Positions 45,711-58,240 of a stretch of DNA of 64,000 bases are shown here, piece after piece. The stretch is taken from contig JAYGXS010000001.1 of NCBI GenBank assembly GCA_036362985.1, positions 34,644,237 through 34,708,236 on the forward strand, given 5' to 3'. The notes beneath the pieces were generated by a model. It did no database searches. It saw only the letters and a list, made by a program, of their open reading frames with translations, and had not been told where the DNA came from. Position numbers and translations under genes: made by a program. This DNA is from Ligula intestinalis (taxonomy: Eukaryota; Platyhelminthes; Cestoda; Diphyllobothriidea; Diphyllobothriidae). How positions within the stretch are numbered: the first letter of the stretch is position 1; every line of letters starts with the position of its first letter.

Positions 45711-46194
45711 GTATGTGCAGTCTGCCTGCCCTACAGTTGTTCTATTTATGCTCCTCCCCCTCCCCCCCCGTAGTAAATAACAGGGAGGGTCGGTGACTTT
45801 GTATTTTCTCTGTCTCAGCCGTTAGAGGGCTGTTTCGACAGCTTATTTTGACGGAGTATTGACATAGCATGCTCGATGAAAACCATATCTGGCGCGGCCG
45901 AGAGGCGTCGCCAAGTTCCTTTCCAAAGCCGCACGCCATGACAACGACGTGAAACGACGTGAAACGACTTGGGTGTGTACTCAACTTATCACGAATTCTA
46001 TCTCCTCCTCCCTAACCCCCACTCTCCCCCCCCTTACCCCATTCTTTCTCGTAACTAGAACAGAAAACAAGTCAATTCTTGCCGCACCCTCATCGTCGTC
46101 GAAGATGGCGCCTTGCACGAAGCCTAAAGCTCAGACAAATACAAAGGCTGTCCCGGTGATGGTGACTTCGCCTGTAGTGACCAAGTTTGGAATA

Positions 46195-46560
46195 TTCAGA
46201 TCACTACAATCATCCGGTCAAATCCCAAGTTGTAGGCAAAAGGCCGAATATACTAGAGGGAGGGATTTACTGCGCATAGGACCCTGAGTTGCTGTCTCAG
46301 GCGGCAGTGGCCACTGGCAAAGTCAGGGCTAGCGTTGGCTGTGTACAGTCATGCCTGAGAGAGTGTCTGACAGCAGTGGCAGCTGCATGATTATGAAGCA
46401 AGTTCAAGTGGTCTGCAATTGGTGTGCTGCCTTGCACGCGAGGGGTGTCGTGCTGAGGGGGTGACGTGGTGGCCTCGACTCTCTGGAGGCGCGTGTGCGC
46501 GTGAAGCCAGGTCAGTTAGTCGCAAATAGCTGCCTGCAAAGACGCGGGACGTTGAAGCAG
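46195..46560. repeat. Dispersed repeat family F, copy 2
   Basis: Aligns with 21355-21640 (ACTACAATCATCCGGTC, CAGTGGCCACTGGCAAAG, ATTATGAAGCAAGTTCAAG). It lies in the intron between two exons of the + strand gene. Confidence 0.55.
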
Positions 46561-47003
46561 CGGGTAAGAAAGCCGGACAGCATTGCTGGCTATTCTTCGC
46601 CACACGTCTTTCTTATTCCAACCTGCTCTCTAATCTTTCTGCTCAGAATAGAATACCCTCGCCACTGGCGCCCAACAACTTCTTTTTGCTTCTATTCGAG
46701 ACAGGTTCCGGGGGAGCGTAATGGTCAGGCCCTGACATACAGCTTAATCTGCCGTCACAGTACATGATGAGGGCTTGAGGGCATGCCTGTCCTTTTGTTG
46801 ACGGAGTGAGAGAGGAGTTGGAAATAGAGCCTGTTAAAGCCCACAGTCTTATCTGTCTTTGTGGGATTCAGCATGTATTAGCATCGTCTCTGACCGGCAA
46901 CTGAAACCTGGCATGTTATTTGCCTCTGTACCGGTTTGCGTGTATTCCTTCTGCAGTGCAGTAGTCCGCTTGATGCCTGCCTATACACTGTTTTAACATT
47001 CAG

Positions 47004-47291
47004 GAAAGGACAGTGTTCAGAAGAACAAAAGGAAGCCAGTTCTATCGCCCACACATCAGGAGGGCAGCCCCTCGGTCAGCGACACCACTGCCTCCTCCTT
47101 CCGTGGTCCTTTCGATCCACGCGCCAATGAGCTGGAAGAGGAGGACGCGGGTGCTGCGGACCATACGCTGAAACGTCGGCGAAGAGGCCAGCGGCAGGAT
47201 GAGGAAGCACTGGATGCAATGGGCCGCAGCGGCACGCCGTCAACGGACCAGTCCGATTTAGGAAGCCATCGTCACCGGAAGTCGAGAAAAC
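47004..47291 (+). CDS. Exon of the unrecognised Ser/Arg-rich protein
   Basis: Acceptor TTTTAACATTCAG at 47003 and strong GTAAGT donor at 47292. It enters and leaves in phase 1; joined to the previous exon the split codon is GGA. The protein runs KDSVQKNKRKPVLSPTHQEG, SPSVSDTTASSFRGPFDPRA, NELEEEDAGAADHTLKRRRR, then a region ending SHRHRKSRK. The basic KRRRRGQR stretch could be a nuclear localisation signal, but that is inference only. Confidence 0.75.
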
Positions 47292-47299
47292 GTAAGTAA

Positions 47300-49200
47300 C
47301 CACGCCTGTCAAAGGATTTTTTGTTCAGGTCGATCTTCAATCTTCCACGAATTTAGGCTTAGAGGTGATTCTCTCTCTCCCTCTCTCTTTGTATGGTTTT
47401 CAGTAAGTTCGCTTTTGGGATTTGAAGTTAGGAAAACCGGAGCTTACAATGTTTTCTGAAATCTCGTAAGAGCCAATCAAAACCAGAAAAAAAGGCCAAA
47501 GGTGAGCAATTCTTGTAGCTGCCGATCGCCTGCCCTTGTCGAAAAATCGGATCACACAGTCTCACCGTGAAATCCCTCGGAGATGGATGATACTGCCAGC
47601 CGTGCTTTGGGTTCCAGGCCTTGACTAACTGACAGATTTATTTGTAGCTGACCCGTGCTCACGGAGTTGAGCTTGAAGCCTGCTTCCAGGGTCACCTTCC
47701 CTGTTCGCCAGCTTGTGCTCGAATTTTCGTGTGCCGAACATCCTTGTGATCTAAAAAACGTAATAAAACGAGCAGTTGCAGCATGGAATTTGAGAATATA
47801 TGCCCGACGTTCAGCCTATCTCTGTTTGAATGATTGCCTTGCTTATGGTAGATGCCGGCCAATAAGCAATACCGAACATTAACTGGGCACTCGTGTGTTG
47901 CATACAATTTAAACTTTTCCGATTTATAACTTAGAGTAGCTTTTTTCGGTGGACTTCTCCATAGGTCCATCATTAGCGAGCACGGGAGCAGTAGTAAATG
48001 AAATAGCGAGTATATTAATTCATAGTGAATTGGCAAAGCAAATACTGGCCTGCCAATTCTCGATCCATCTGACTATTTCAATGGGTCTTGACCATTTTCA
48101 ATAGTTCTATTATAGCTTTGTTTTTATACCACCGAATGAACTGTATTCTATCCGTTACCTGACAAAAAAGTAGATGTGAACTTTGTGGTTTCTCAGTGAT
48201 GAATTGTACAATTGTTCAGCATGGCGCCACCCTTCATATCAAGGACCTTGACGAGACGCACAAAGTTAAGCTCGAACACCTTAAAGAGACGTAAAACGAA
48301 ACGAAACGTGGGTGTTTGAGTGGCCCATTGATGCAGACTGAGCACCCATAAATTGCTATATTTTTCGCAAAAAAATCTATACGGAAGTTCATGCTAACCG
48401 TTTCTTATGGGTTTGTTTGCATAGCACTTAAACCGTCCGTGCGTTGACACAAAAAGACCAAAAACGCCCCGGTTGGCCATGTGGACAGTTCCAGCCCGGT
48501 ATTTTTAAAATGCTAAAAATGCCAGTCATTTTTCTGTGTGGGGCTGGCCCGAAAGCTCACTCTGGTAGCCGACGTGACCGCCTACCTATGCGGTCCACGC
48601 CTGCGCGCGTATGACAGCCTTCGGCACCATTACACCGATCGATATGTTTGCCTTCGTCGATTGGCCGCGAACGCGTGTACTTCGCGTAGCGGCTAATAGA
48701 CTAGCATGTTTGGCACACGGTTTATGAGAAAACTTGCTGCAACTGTCTGTTATGCCGCGTGCGCACCCTCTAACCTCACTTTAGCTCACCCAGTAACCGT
48801 CTTCGCAGACTTTTAAAGTGGGAAACCTTGCAAGTAAACACTTTTGTCCAATAAGCACTTTCATCCTCATCGCTTCTCAAGACGCATTCAAACAATTTAT
48901 GTCAGCGAATGGCCTTTTGCCGATCCCAGAAGAAGGCGGTATCTTGCTTTTATTCTCGGATCTCAGTCTCAAGGCAGAAATAAGTGAATCCATGTACAAC
49001 AAAGTTTTAGCGGGTTGGTAAAGGTTATCCCTACCATTGTTAGGAGTGACCGACCGTAAAGCGGATTCAAGTCGGCAGCCCATTATGAGGAAGTAATACC
49101 TCCCAGTATGAAAACGCCAACGCAATGGTTGAAAAATTCCGAATTAAATGAGGCCATTCAAATAATATCCACTGTCTCTTTTTTGTTTATTTTCCGCATG
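47300..49200. other. Intron sequence, nothing recognised
   Basis: Short unrelated frames only. No repeat family from this window is clearly present. Confidence 0.5.
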
Positions 49201-49203
49201 AAG

Positions 49204-49425
49204 ACCCGGGCTCCGAGCAGGCGCCGACAGCATCCTCCCAGCGCGGCAGTCAGGATGAGGTTCGTGGGGGCAGAGGCTACCCCCAAAAGGATCTCGAGGG
49301 TTATCCGTATGACGTGAGCGTCACCTCTGAGGAAGACGAGGGGGTCAGCGATCTCGACAATGAGGAAGACCTTCGTCCTCCAGCTTTGCGGCGGGACATA
49401 GAGGCCAAAATCATAGGCCTTCCAG
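49204..49425 (+). CDS. Exon of the unrecognised Ser/Arg-rich protein, acidic
   Basis: A long pyrimidine tract (CTGTCTCTTTTTTGTTTATT) precedes an AAG acceptor at 49203. It reads PGSEQAPTASSQRGSQDEVR, GGRGYPQKDLEGYPYDVSVT, SEEDEGVSDLDNEEDLRPPA, LRRDIEAKIIGLP. The donor is AG/GTTGTC (weak at +3 to +5). Phase 1 at both ends. The acidic SEEDEGVSDLDNEED run resembles casein-kinase-type phosphorylation clusters; no domain is identified. Confidence 0.72.
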
Positions 49426-49614
49426 GTTGTCTATTACTCTACTCCCCCCTCCAAACCTTTGTCTGATACGTTGCACCTGGGAAGGCCCAGGTTATCTAAA
49501 ATAAGTTCGCAGTAATCAAGATTTAAGCCAAAACTACGATCTCTCAAAGATTGGTGTACATAGATAAATGCGAAGGTTCGCATTCAAGTCCTAGCTTCCG
49601 GACTAAGCGTTTTT

Positions 49615-51490
49615 TGTCTCAGTTTTCACCAGCATACCTTCAAGGGCTGCAATGAAGTCGACCTGGCCGGCTTCTGCGGTGTTAAAACACGTTTCGTGTC
49701 GTACCACGCGTACTTGTTGCTTCGTTAGCTCTTTTGACTGAATAAGTTTAAACGGACAGACACTAAAAGGTCAGACTTGATCCACAATATTTCATTCAAA
49801 CAGCTAACATGGCAACGAGTACGCGTGCTACGACTAGAAACGTGTTTTAACACCGTGGATGCTGGCCAGGTCAACTTCATTGCAGTCCTTGAAGCTATGC
49901 TGGTGAAAACTGAGACAACCAAGGACGCAAAACGCTCGGTCTGGAAGCTAGGGGTCTTCATGATGACAAAGAGTTCTACAGAACAGCGCTCAACTCACGA
50001 GCCAAAACAGTATCAGGTCGACCAACTAAACTATTTAGAGAAAATCGGTGCAAGAATGTGATCATAGAGAATTAGTGACACCAAATGAAAGTAAAGGATT
50101 TGTTCTAGCTCGATTCTATGGTCTTCCAAATATTAATAAGCGAACTGTTCCACTACGACCAATCGTCGCCCTTAAAGACAGCCCTAACTATAACTTGGAA
50201 AAGTGGATGGACACAAAACTGAAATTTCTCCAAGGTAACTCGACTGCACCAGTTCGATCAGTCTCTTAATTCTTCATAGACCTGCGAGGTCGGACGATTC
50301 AATCGGACAAAATCATGGTCTCTTTCGATGTGACCTCGTTATTCACATCCATCCCACCGAACTTGGCGTAGGAAGTCTTGAGCAAGAGGCTTGAAGAGGT
50401 ATATGATAAGGTACGGAGTCTATTCATAATTGCGAACATTATAAGGTTATTCGAAGTTTGTAAGAGAAACCTATGAACGGATCAAATGAACTCCAATGGG
50501 CTCCCCGATCCCCGGTTAAGGGACAGAACTGGTCATACGGGTGATAGAAAATACTTCCTTCACCCAACATGAGTCTGTTTTTTGGCACCGCTACGTTGAT
50601 GACACGTTTCGTGTTGTCAAGAAAACTATGCGGCAAAACTCCACAACTTGCTTAACGGAATCCTCCCTGACAAAATTCACGCGGGAAGAAGAACAAGAGT
50701 GAAAGCTACCTTTCCTTGATGGCCTGCTCAAGCGAAAACTTTACGGTGAAATAGAGACAAGGGTTTGCAGAAAGGCAACGAACACAATATGGCTTCTCAG
50801 TTTTCGCAGCGACCATCCGGTTGCTCAAAAACGAGGTTGTGTGAGACCGTCCCTCAAACAGGTTCAGTCTCATTGCAGCAGGCCGAAGAAAAGTTACGTG
50901 AGACCCGATATCTCTTCGCGAAAAATCTATGCGGAATGTATATCTGAAGGCGTTTATAAACCGCTATCGATTTGTTCGGCGTCAGCGGACCCAAAAGAAG
51001 CACCACTGAGGATATGGCCCGCTCTGCCATTCGCCAGGGACGTCTTAGAAGCGACTGCGTGCATTGTTGCAGGAATAGGTGTTGGAGTTGCACACAGGCC
51101 GAAAGCTACCATGCACAGCAGGTAGTGACAATGAAAGACCGGCTTACTCCCAGTGAGCAATCTGGAGTAGTATATCGCATCCAATGCCTAAGCTGTCCTC
51201 GCAACTACGCAGGCCAAACTGAACGCATGCTTGGAGCCTGCATGCACGAACATAAGCTGGTTGTGCGATGGGGCGACAAATTAACGCAAGTTGCTGCTCA
51301 TATCTTCTCAACGGACCATGAGTTTAACTTCGCAGCTGGCAAGATACAGGCCCACCCAGGAAACAAGCCGAGCCGAGAGTTGCTTGAAGCCTGCTCCACG
51401 AACGGAAACTCAGTCAATCGATGTATCGATTTGGCACCAGCATATAAAGACCTGCGCAGTTACCTCCATATGTGCGTCACTGATAGTTGA
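49615..51490 (+). pseudogene. Penelope-like element with RT and GIY-YIG endonuclease, decayed
   Basis: Inserted in an intron of the + strand gene, same strand. From about 49777 the N-terminal region reads FNTVDAGQVNFIAVLEAMLV. RT pieces follow in changing frames: RPIVALKDSPNYNLEKWM, KIMVSFDVTSLFTSIPPNLA (catalytic Asp), GSPI then FWHRYVDDTFRVVKK (YVDD box), PFLDGLLKRKLYGEIETRV, RKATNTIWLLSFRSDHPVAQ. The GIY-YIG domain is 50972-51490 with GVVYRIQC at residues 65-72, NYAGQT at 78-83 and SRELLEA at 134-140, stopping at TGA. Several stops and shifts (near 50270, 50370 and 50700) break it. The start is duplicated in inverse at 49615-49730. A hammerhead-like core follows the stop. Confidence 0.88.
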
Positions 51491-51503
51491 TTGGTTCCTG
51501 CTG

Positions 51504-51553
51504 TTACCTCTGACGATGAACTCCTGTACGATTTTTAAAGCTCAGAACGATAA
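51504..51553 (+). ncRNA. Decayed hammerhead-like core 3' of the PLE endonuclease
   Basis: CTGACGA at 51510-51516, then TAAAGCTCAGAA (51536-51547) aligns base for base with the 20-kb hammerhead (GAAAGCTCAGAA). G12 is T and stem II has lost pairing, so it is inactive. Its value is positional: it begins about 20 nt after the endonuclease stop codon. Confidence 0.45.
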
Positions 51554-51875
51554 AAATTGTTCCGATACTCGCCCAGCCTTCTCCTTTACCCATTGGTGTT
51601 CATGCTTCTCTGTCAGGCACGTGTTGTTATAAGAATGCGCTTACATTCTAGTGAATCTTTTCAGGTTCTATCCAACCACTCATGGTTTAGAAAAACGGTA
51701 ATGCCTAATCCTCAAAGATATAGGTCCTCGGAGAAGATTTCATGCTTTCCACAGTTTTGCATCACTTTTGGGGCTCTTATAGCCATATATATGCAACTGT
51801 TTATCGTACAGTTAAGTCTTTTAAGAAAATACTTTCACATAATATTTTTTAATTTATATATTTTTCTCCTACCAG

Positions 51876-52076
51876 ATGAATATACAAAACTAGGTCCACG
51901 GCCCAAATTGCGACCTCTCCGACATCCCCTCTACGACAACCTGACTGAACAGCAGCGGATTGATGATAAGGTTCAGAAACCACGGAGACGCGACGTCTAC
52001 GCCGATCCGAAGCCACTGAGAACTCGTGACCAGAATGTGCCCGAGAGTAGTCTTGGGTCTGCGACAAGCGACAAGC
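51876..52076 (+). CDS. Exon of the unrecognised Ser/Arg-rich protein
   Basis: Textbook acceptor (TTTTTCTCCTACCAG) and GTGAGT donor at 52077, phase 1 at both ends. It reads DEYTKLGPRPKLRPLRHPLY, DNLTEQQRIDDKVQKPRRRD, VYADPKPLRTRDQNVPESSL, GSATSDK. Basic and proline-rich, no recognised domain. It begins only 385 bp after the PLE endonuclease stop. Confidence 0.75.
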
Positions 52077-52149
52077 GTGAGTTAGTAGGGAAGCTGTCAT
52101 TGGTTAAATTTAAGGAAATTCGAAAGGCTTTACTCTAATCCAAGGAGGT

Positions 52150-53580
52150 AGGATTGACTACGGGGTGGCTCTTTGTTAGATAGCAAGGGCCTCTCGAAAA
52201 CAACGTCTGTCCTCCCCTGCCTTATTCACACGAAAAATCTCGAACTTCTCCGCACTTGTGTTTGTCTATCCCCCTGATTTACGCTGACGTCCGATAGTTC
52301 GATTATCACGAGAAACAGGGTCCGCAATGGGGACTTCCGTGCTACATGGTTAAGGAAGAAACAAACTTCCGCAGCATTTCCCTATTACCTTTTCCAAACA
52401 TCACACGAGCGAGGGAAGCAAGAGTGAGGTCCAAGCCCCTTGAATGTATAAAGATGCATTGCTCCCAGTCACGACATTCTTAACTGAAGAGCCAACTCTT
52501 TTTTCTATGGGCCGAGGGTTAAACTATGATGATCACTTCTTGGTGGGGCCTTGTAGCTGCCTGCTCGTACGATCGTTAACACTGCCGTTGACTCATGTCG
52601 CCTTTACGCGCCAAGCCGGGTTTACGCCCGTGACAAACTCCGCCAACGCGTAGCACAAATCGATATTTTTCTTTTCGTTGATTAGCTGCAGCCGTACGAA
52701 GTCTGGAAGAAATGCCCTACGGCTGACAATGACCTGAAGGGACAGATTTCGACAGCTGATTGTAGTTTCCAGTGCGCACTTCTCTCGCTGTAGAAGCTTG
52801 TCCGATTCAATTTGTCTTCCCCAACTTACGATTTAAGAATCTTAGTGTTGTTAACCGTTGGAAGCTCTTACGTCTGCGATTCATTTCGATAGCCTTCATG
52901 ACACTCAGTGTGATGCCCTATCTGGAGCGTCTTCTGCGAAGCCTGTTTCGTGTGGAATTGGTTTACGTAGGCGGGTTGAATAGCCCTGTTGGTCTTCGTA
53001 CCAAAACCTATCGCCAGTCATTGTGAAAGAATACCTACCTCCGCGAAAACACGCCGACTTTTTCTACTAAGAATTTTTGCATAGAACGTTAGTTGAAATT
53101 GAAGAGATGTTGACATCGTTCACGTGCAAATATACCGGTTTTTTAACATAACCGTGTTGGAAGGTGACTCTTGTGACAGCAGTTATTACCGCACACGAAG
53201 TTACGAAGGAAACTTTCAGACTCGAATACACTCCTACTTGGACTGACATTCGTGTGGCATATTTCATGAGTTTTTCTGGTACCTATTGCATCCACTTTCT
53301 GGGCCGTAATAAAAAACACGAGACTAAGTGCAAAGCATGTCAGATTCATAAAAAAACGCTGATCTGCTCTAGTTTGTTTTTGTTGTCTTGTTGATAGATT
53401 AACAAATTAACACCGTTTTGTGGCAGTTAATTTTACACAGCGCACCTGAAGTGCGACCAGCACAATGAATTCGTGCATCCCATGCAGAGAGAACGCTGGG
53501 GTTTTCTTGATGGATTTGCTAAGAGCAGGGCTATTAAATGTGAAATAAGTCAATAAGTGCAAACACAAAGACACTGTTTT
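52150..53580. other. Intron sequence, nothing recognised
   Basis: Overlapping short frames without motifs. Confidence 0.45.
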
Positions 53581-53589
53581 ATGACATTG

Positions 53590-53725
53590 GGCCCAGGTAG
53601 GGGAGCGAAGGAAGAGTGCGGTCGATGCAACGCGATTCTACTATCATTGTAAACATTCATACACAGGTCGCCGTCGCTGCGCTCCCTTGCTGTGGACCAT
53701 GTGGTCGATAAAGACGGTCCAACTA
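53590..53725 (+). repeat. Dispersed repeat family E, copy 3
   Basis: GAAGGAAGAGTGCGGTCGAT, CACAGGTCGCCGTCGCTGCG, CTCCCTTGCTGTGGACCA and GTGGTCGATAAAGACGGTC, as in 54840-54970. Confidence 0.5.
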
Positions 53726-54834
53726 TCAACTCTGTACGCAGTTTTCTGCATAATTACCGTTGGAATTTCAGAACGTCGAAGCGAAGCAACGCCATTCAGC
53801 CCGTATACCATCTCGGCATGGCACCACGTCCATTCGGTGGAAATGAGCATTTCGGTTTCCTCACTAAGACTCTCTTTCGAGCATCTGGAAGAAAAGTTTT
53901 TTTAATCTTGAAGCAGAACCTTTAGTTTCCAGAACCTGGAAATGAGTTTCATTTGCACGCCTATATCCCGCTGACTGCTGGGGACATTTCCAGTGAGAAA
54001 ATAAGCGCGTGTTTAATAAGATCTACAAAGGGCACTTTTATGCATTCGCGTCCTTCTCCAGTTTGTAATGGCAGTCAGGGTCTTGTCCCACTAATGTTTT
54101 GGTTCCAACTGTTTCGCTAGATCGACGAAGGTGGAGTTTTCTCGGGCGAAACTGCTTAATGGAAACGAACATTTGCGAGGAAGAGTTCATGCCTATATCG
54201 CCAGTTTGTTGGATTCATCAGTTTCCGTTGACCTTCGAGCACTATGGTTATTCGATACACTTCGCATCCAATAAACATATCGCAGTATAAAATAGTCTTT
54301 TTTGTAATAATTAGGGCGAATTTAATTGCAACCATTAAAATAATATTAATTGCAATTTTAAAGTAAGTTTTTGTCTCCAAACACGTGACAAATCACTGCG
54401 TGAGTTACGTTTTTTATCATATGCTTAAGTTCGAAAAACAAAGTACTTTGAAAACGTCTCTGAAGCGTAGTTAGATACCTTTGAAAGAAGTTTATATATT
54501 TCGCAAACCTAGACTAGATGGAACTACTAGAACCAGGAAAAAACCATAACTTGCATCCTGCTTACTAGATAGGAATAATGAAAAGATGTCACAAGCATTT
54601 ACTTAGTAATTTTGTATCGTTTCGAAAATCTATAGTCACCTATCTTCCCATTTGGTTTTGGTTGAAATAGTCTTTATACTTATTGCAAAGTAGTCACTAC
54701 CCTAATGATGCCTCAAAAAAATATTTTCTGTAATATTTAGTCAAAAAGTAAAATCTGCTACCACTTGAAGTCGCACCCGTTGCCCGCTTTTTGTACAAAT
54801 GGAGCAGTTTAAATTAAGTGAGCAGACAGCAGAC

Positions 54835-54975
54835 CAAAATGGGAGGGAAAGAGAGAGTGTCGTAGATGTAGTGCAAGTCTGCGACCAGTATAAACTAATT
54901 CACGCACAAGTCACCGTCCACTCTGTTGTGGGGCAAGTGGTCGAACAAGACGGTCGAACTGTCGGGTGGATGTCA
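54835..54975 (+). repeat. Dispersed repeat family E, copy 4
   Basis: GAGAGTGTCGTAGATGTAGT, CACAAGTCACCGTCCACTC and GTGGTCGAACAAGACGGTC in family order. Confidence 0.5.
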
Positions 54976-56873
54976 AGCGACCAGTCCAGCCTTCAAAACT
55001 ATGTAACCAACAGCTGGAAGTAGAATGCGTGGACCTGTGTAGGCATCCCAGCTGTACCTCACCTTTGAGCCAGAGGTGCTGTGAGGTTTAAGTTAGCTAG
55101 CAAGGTTTCTCCATTTTCGCACGGTCCGAGTGGCCGACGTCGATGGCAGTAGAGAGGGTGGAAGGAGGGGGGTTTGTTAGTTTTTCGTCATCATCCAGCA
55201 ACCGAGAATTCGCAGGAAATGCTTCGTGGACTTCGCCATCGCAGCGTGCTGAGTGTCCGAAAAAATAGCGCATACAATCTACCATTTTGGAAGTGGTGTA
55301 CGTATTTTTCAATCGAGGTTAAAACACAGAACCGCCAACAAAGTCCTGTCGTCTGTCCATTCGGTCTTACTCATGGCTATTTCGGCGTCAGCCCCCTTGA
55401 GGGGGCACATGAGCGCAAATTGTACGTGAGAGTAATCCAGTGTGGAGGGGAAGAAGTAGAACTGTTAAAAGTAAGATTGAAAATGACTGACAAACAAAAC
55501 TCGTTTTTGAGATTCTGATCTAACATCCCTTCTCTCGGGCCTTAGGATGAGCAGGGCTTGGATGGACTTTGCTAGGACACATATGGCTGACATTGGCACT
55601 GTATGGTCTCCGATAATCGAGGTCCTAACCGACTTATTTAAGTAGATTAGCACTTATCGTGAACAGGACCTTCTCCACTGGGGAGGGGGTGCGAAGGTGT
55701 TATGGCCCGCACCTGGTACTTCCAATTACCACGAGCGGTTTCCAAGAGCCTGTAGAAGAGGCAGAAAAAAGACCAGTCGGCCTGAGAGGAAGAGGGCGTT
55801 TACTCAGTCCAGCACGTTACAGCAAGTCAGTGCAAGTCAAGTCAGGCACAGGCTGCATGTACTTTAAAGGGAACGCGAGAGACATAGCCCGACAATGGGC
55901 CAATCAGGATTGAGCAGACAAGACTGGCTCACGGCGAGCGGCTCTCACGACGCCGTTGATTGCGTTAACTTATCATGGGAATAGCGGCATTCCCAATGAA
56001 ATGTGAACTTATTCAAGCATAATCTAGCGCCAGAAAGATTTGCTCGAAGATTCTCATGGTCGATCGACTCCATGTAGCCTCTAAGTTAGCTATATTTTTG
56101 AGCAGTTTCTGCATGTTAATAAATATGGTATCGTTCTGGAGGGAGTCATCCAATGATAGGTAACCCCCTCCTGAATGGGTTTAAGGTCCAATTGAAAGAT
56201 GAGCACAGAAAATCACTTAGTCAAATGACTGTTGCCTCACAAACTTGTAGGATACGAAGTAGTCCGGCCGGGTTATAGGAGATAGATGTATCTCAACGGA
56301 TATAAACTAGTAAATTAGAAGGTAAGACGTAGGAGGCCAGAATGCTAGGAATAGTTTAATCAAGTGCTGAAGGAGCGGAGTATTATAAAGAGGAGATTGG
56401 CTCTCGGATGAGTGCAGTCCAGCCGTGAGCGAGCCGGGTCCGGGGTTTGAAGACCGGCAGTGAGGTCGCCGGTTGCGGGAGTCTGCAGACCGATAGTGAG
56501 ATCGCCGAGTCTGGGAGTGGTCTGAGCGTAGGCAGTCACCGCCATAAGGTCTTTTGTGAACCAGCCTTGGATAGTGATTGGCCAGTTAGGACAGAGAGAG
56601 GATGACCACACGTCCGTTACCTTAACATGTCTTTGACGCGCTCTGGTGCGCACGTGCTTAGTGGACACGAGAGGCACACATGTGGCCTGCCCAGAGGACC
56701 GCTAGGAACGCAATCGTGGGGCCACATGCATGGTTTAGCATGCGAGGTAACTACAAACTTAACGTAGCTTTGAGATTCAAGAATTTTATTAAAAGTTGCT
56801 AGCGAAGAGAAGATTTTAAATGGTCTTTTTTGGGTTTAAGTCAACTTTGTTTTTATCCACATCATAACACTAG

Positions 56874-57407
56874 ACCTCCCGGACGTGTTGCTTGTGCGAA
56901 CCCGTCGTCGCACAATGAGCGGCATAACCGGACGTCTGCCCCCAGGGCCTTCCACCTCCACCAATACACTCTGGTTTGGAGACCATCCAGTGCCCACCAA
57001 GACCCAAATTGACGCCGCGGACAACGCACCCATGCGTCTCTCAAACATCCAGCTGCAGGCGCAGGCAGAACTGGCCCGTCGGAGGACGCGATCCACCCAC
57101 CGGGGCCACAGTCTCGATCGCGTCACCGCTTCACGCATTCTGACCGGCGGTGGGGGTATTGGAACTACCTCCACCCTGGGGCCCTCCACTTCCACCCTCT
57201 ACGGGGTGCGAGGGAAGCGCATGAAGGGCGGAGCTCCGCTGGTTGAGCGTTCCATCTCACGAAGGCTGAGTAAGCGTGATGGCTACGAGACCCTCTCTGT
57301 GGTCTCTATCCCTCATCTGCCGAAAGAAAAGTCACCCCGCACCAGAACCGAATCGGCTACGGCCAGTCGAAGAAGGAAGGAGCGCAGTGCCAAGGATGTC
57401 AGAGACG
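56874..57407 (+). CDS. Long exon of the unrecognised Ser/Arg-rich protein
   Basis: Acceptor CACTAG after a TTTGTTTTTATCC tract; donor GTGTGT at 57408; phase 1 at both ends. It encodes 178 residues: LPDVLLVRTRRRTMSGITGR, FGDHPVPTKTQIDAADNAPM, RLSNIQLQAQAELARRRTRS, GTTSTLGPSTSTLYGVRGKR, RRLSKRDGYETLSVVSIPHL, then a basic tail with ATASRRRKERSAKD. This is the least low-complexity exon and the best query for identifying the protein. The frame stops within the following intron, so another exon should lie downstream, probably beyond the window. Confidence 0.8.
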
Positions 57408-57419
57408 GTGTGTGAAACC

Positions 57420-58240
57420 AGTCTTTTTAATCCCCCCCCCTCCTACCTCCTTCAGTGAGCCTCCGCTCTCCCCTGTCATTGCCGATCGCCTCTTCCATTT
57501 GTTTGACGGGTTTTTCCTCGGCCAGCTAAAGACCTCCTAGTTATGCAGGCTGATAGTTCCACTAACCCACTCGGCAGCTTTCTGCCATTAACTAAACCTG
57601 AATTTCAAAGACGGAGACTATCTGAAGAAAAGCCTTACAACTCAGTTCTGCGGGTGTATAAAGGCAATGACTGGACTCTGCCATCGTAGTTATCTTATCC
57701 GCAGGCTGTAAGCGGGACACTAAATGCTTAACAGTAGTCTAACGCTAACATTAGTGCCTAAGCTTTGTCTGTATAGACAAAACTGCCTATGCTAACTTTT
57801 TTATCGGCAGCATTTCTTATTGCGTACTAACCCCTCTATCAACTGCAGTGAGTGGACGTTGATAAATCCAGTAAGGCAGTTTCTTTACTTTTTGAGAGCA
57901 ATCTTTTAGCCTACGTCTCCCTGACTACGAGCGCAGTTTCTTGAAGTAGGATGACAAGTCTGTCTTTCTTGGAGTTTTCGTTGGGGTCCAGCAGGACCTG
58001 TAATCATGAGGTACACGTTGGTTGGTACAGCCTAGTAATTATGAATAGGTCAAATTTTCCTTTTATTCAACTGAAAAAAACGCTTCTTCGTGTACGCATG
58101 GATTTATTCTGTGGAAGACAAAATCCTTGACAACGGACAGTTCGACCATCGTAAATGACGACGTGGGCGTCGGCCGGTGACTTGCGCATGAAAAAGGCTG
58201 GAAAGAGTCCGACTTGTGCGACATTCATCGTCCTCCCCCT
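57420..58240. other. No gene or exon recognised
   Basis: No open frame with a plausible splice pair in phase 1 was found here. Confidence 0.45.
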
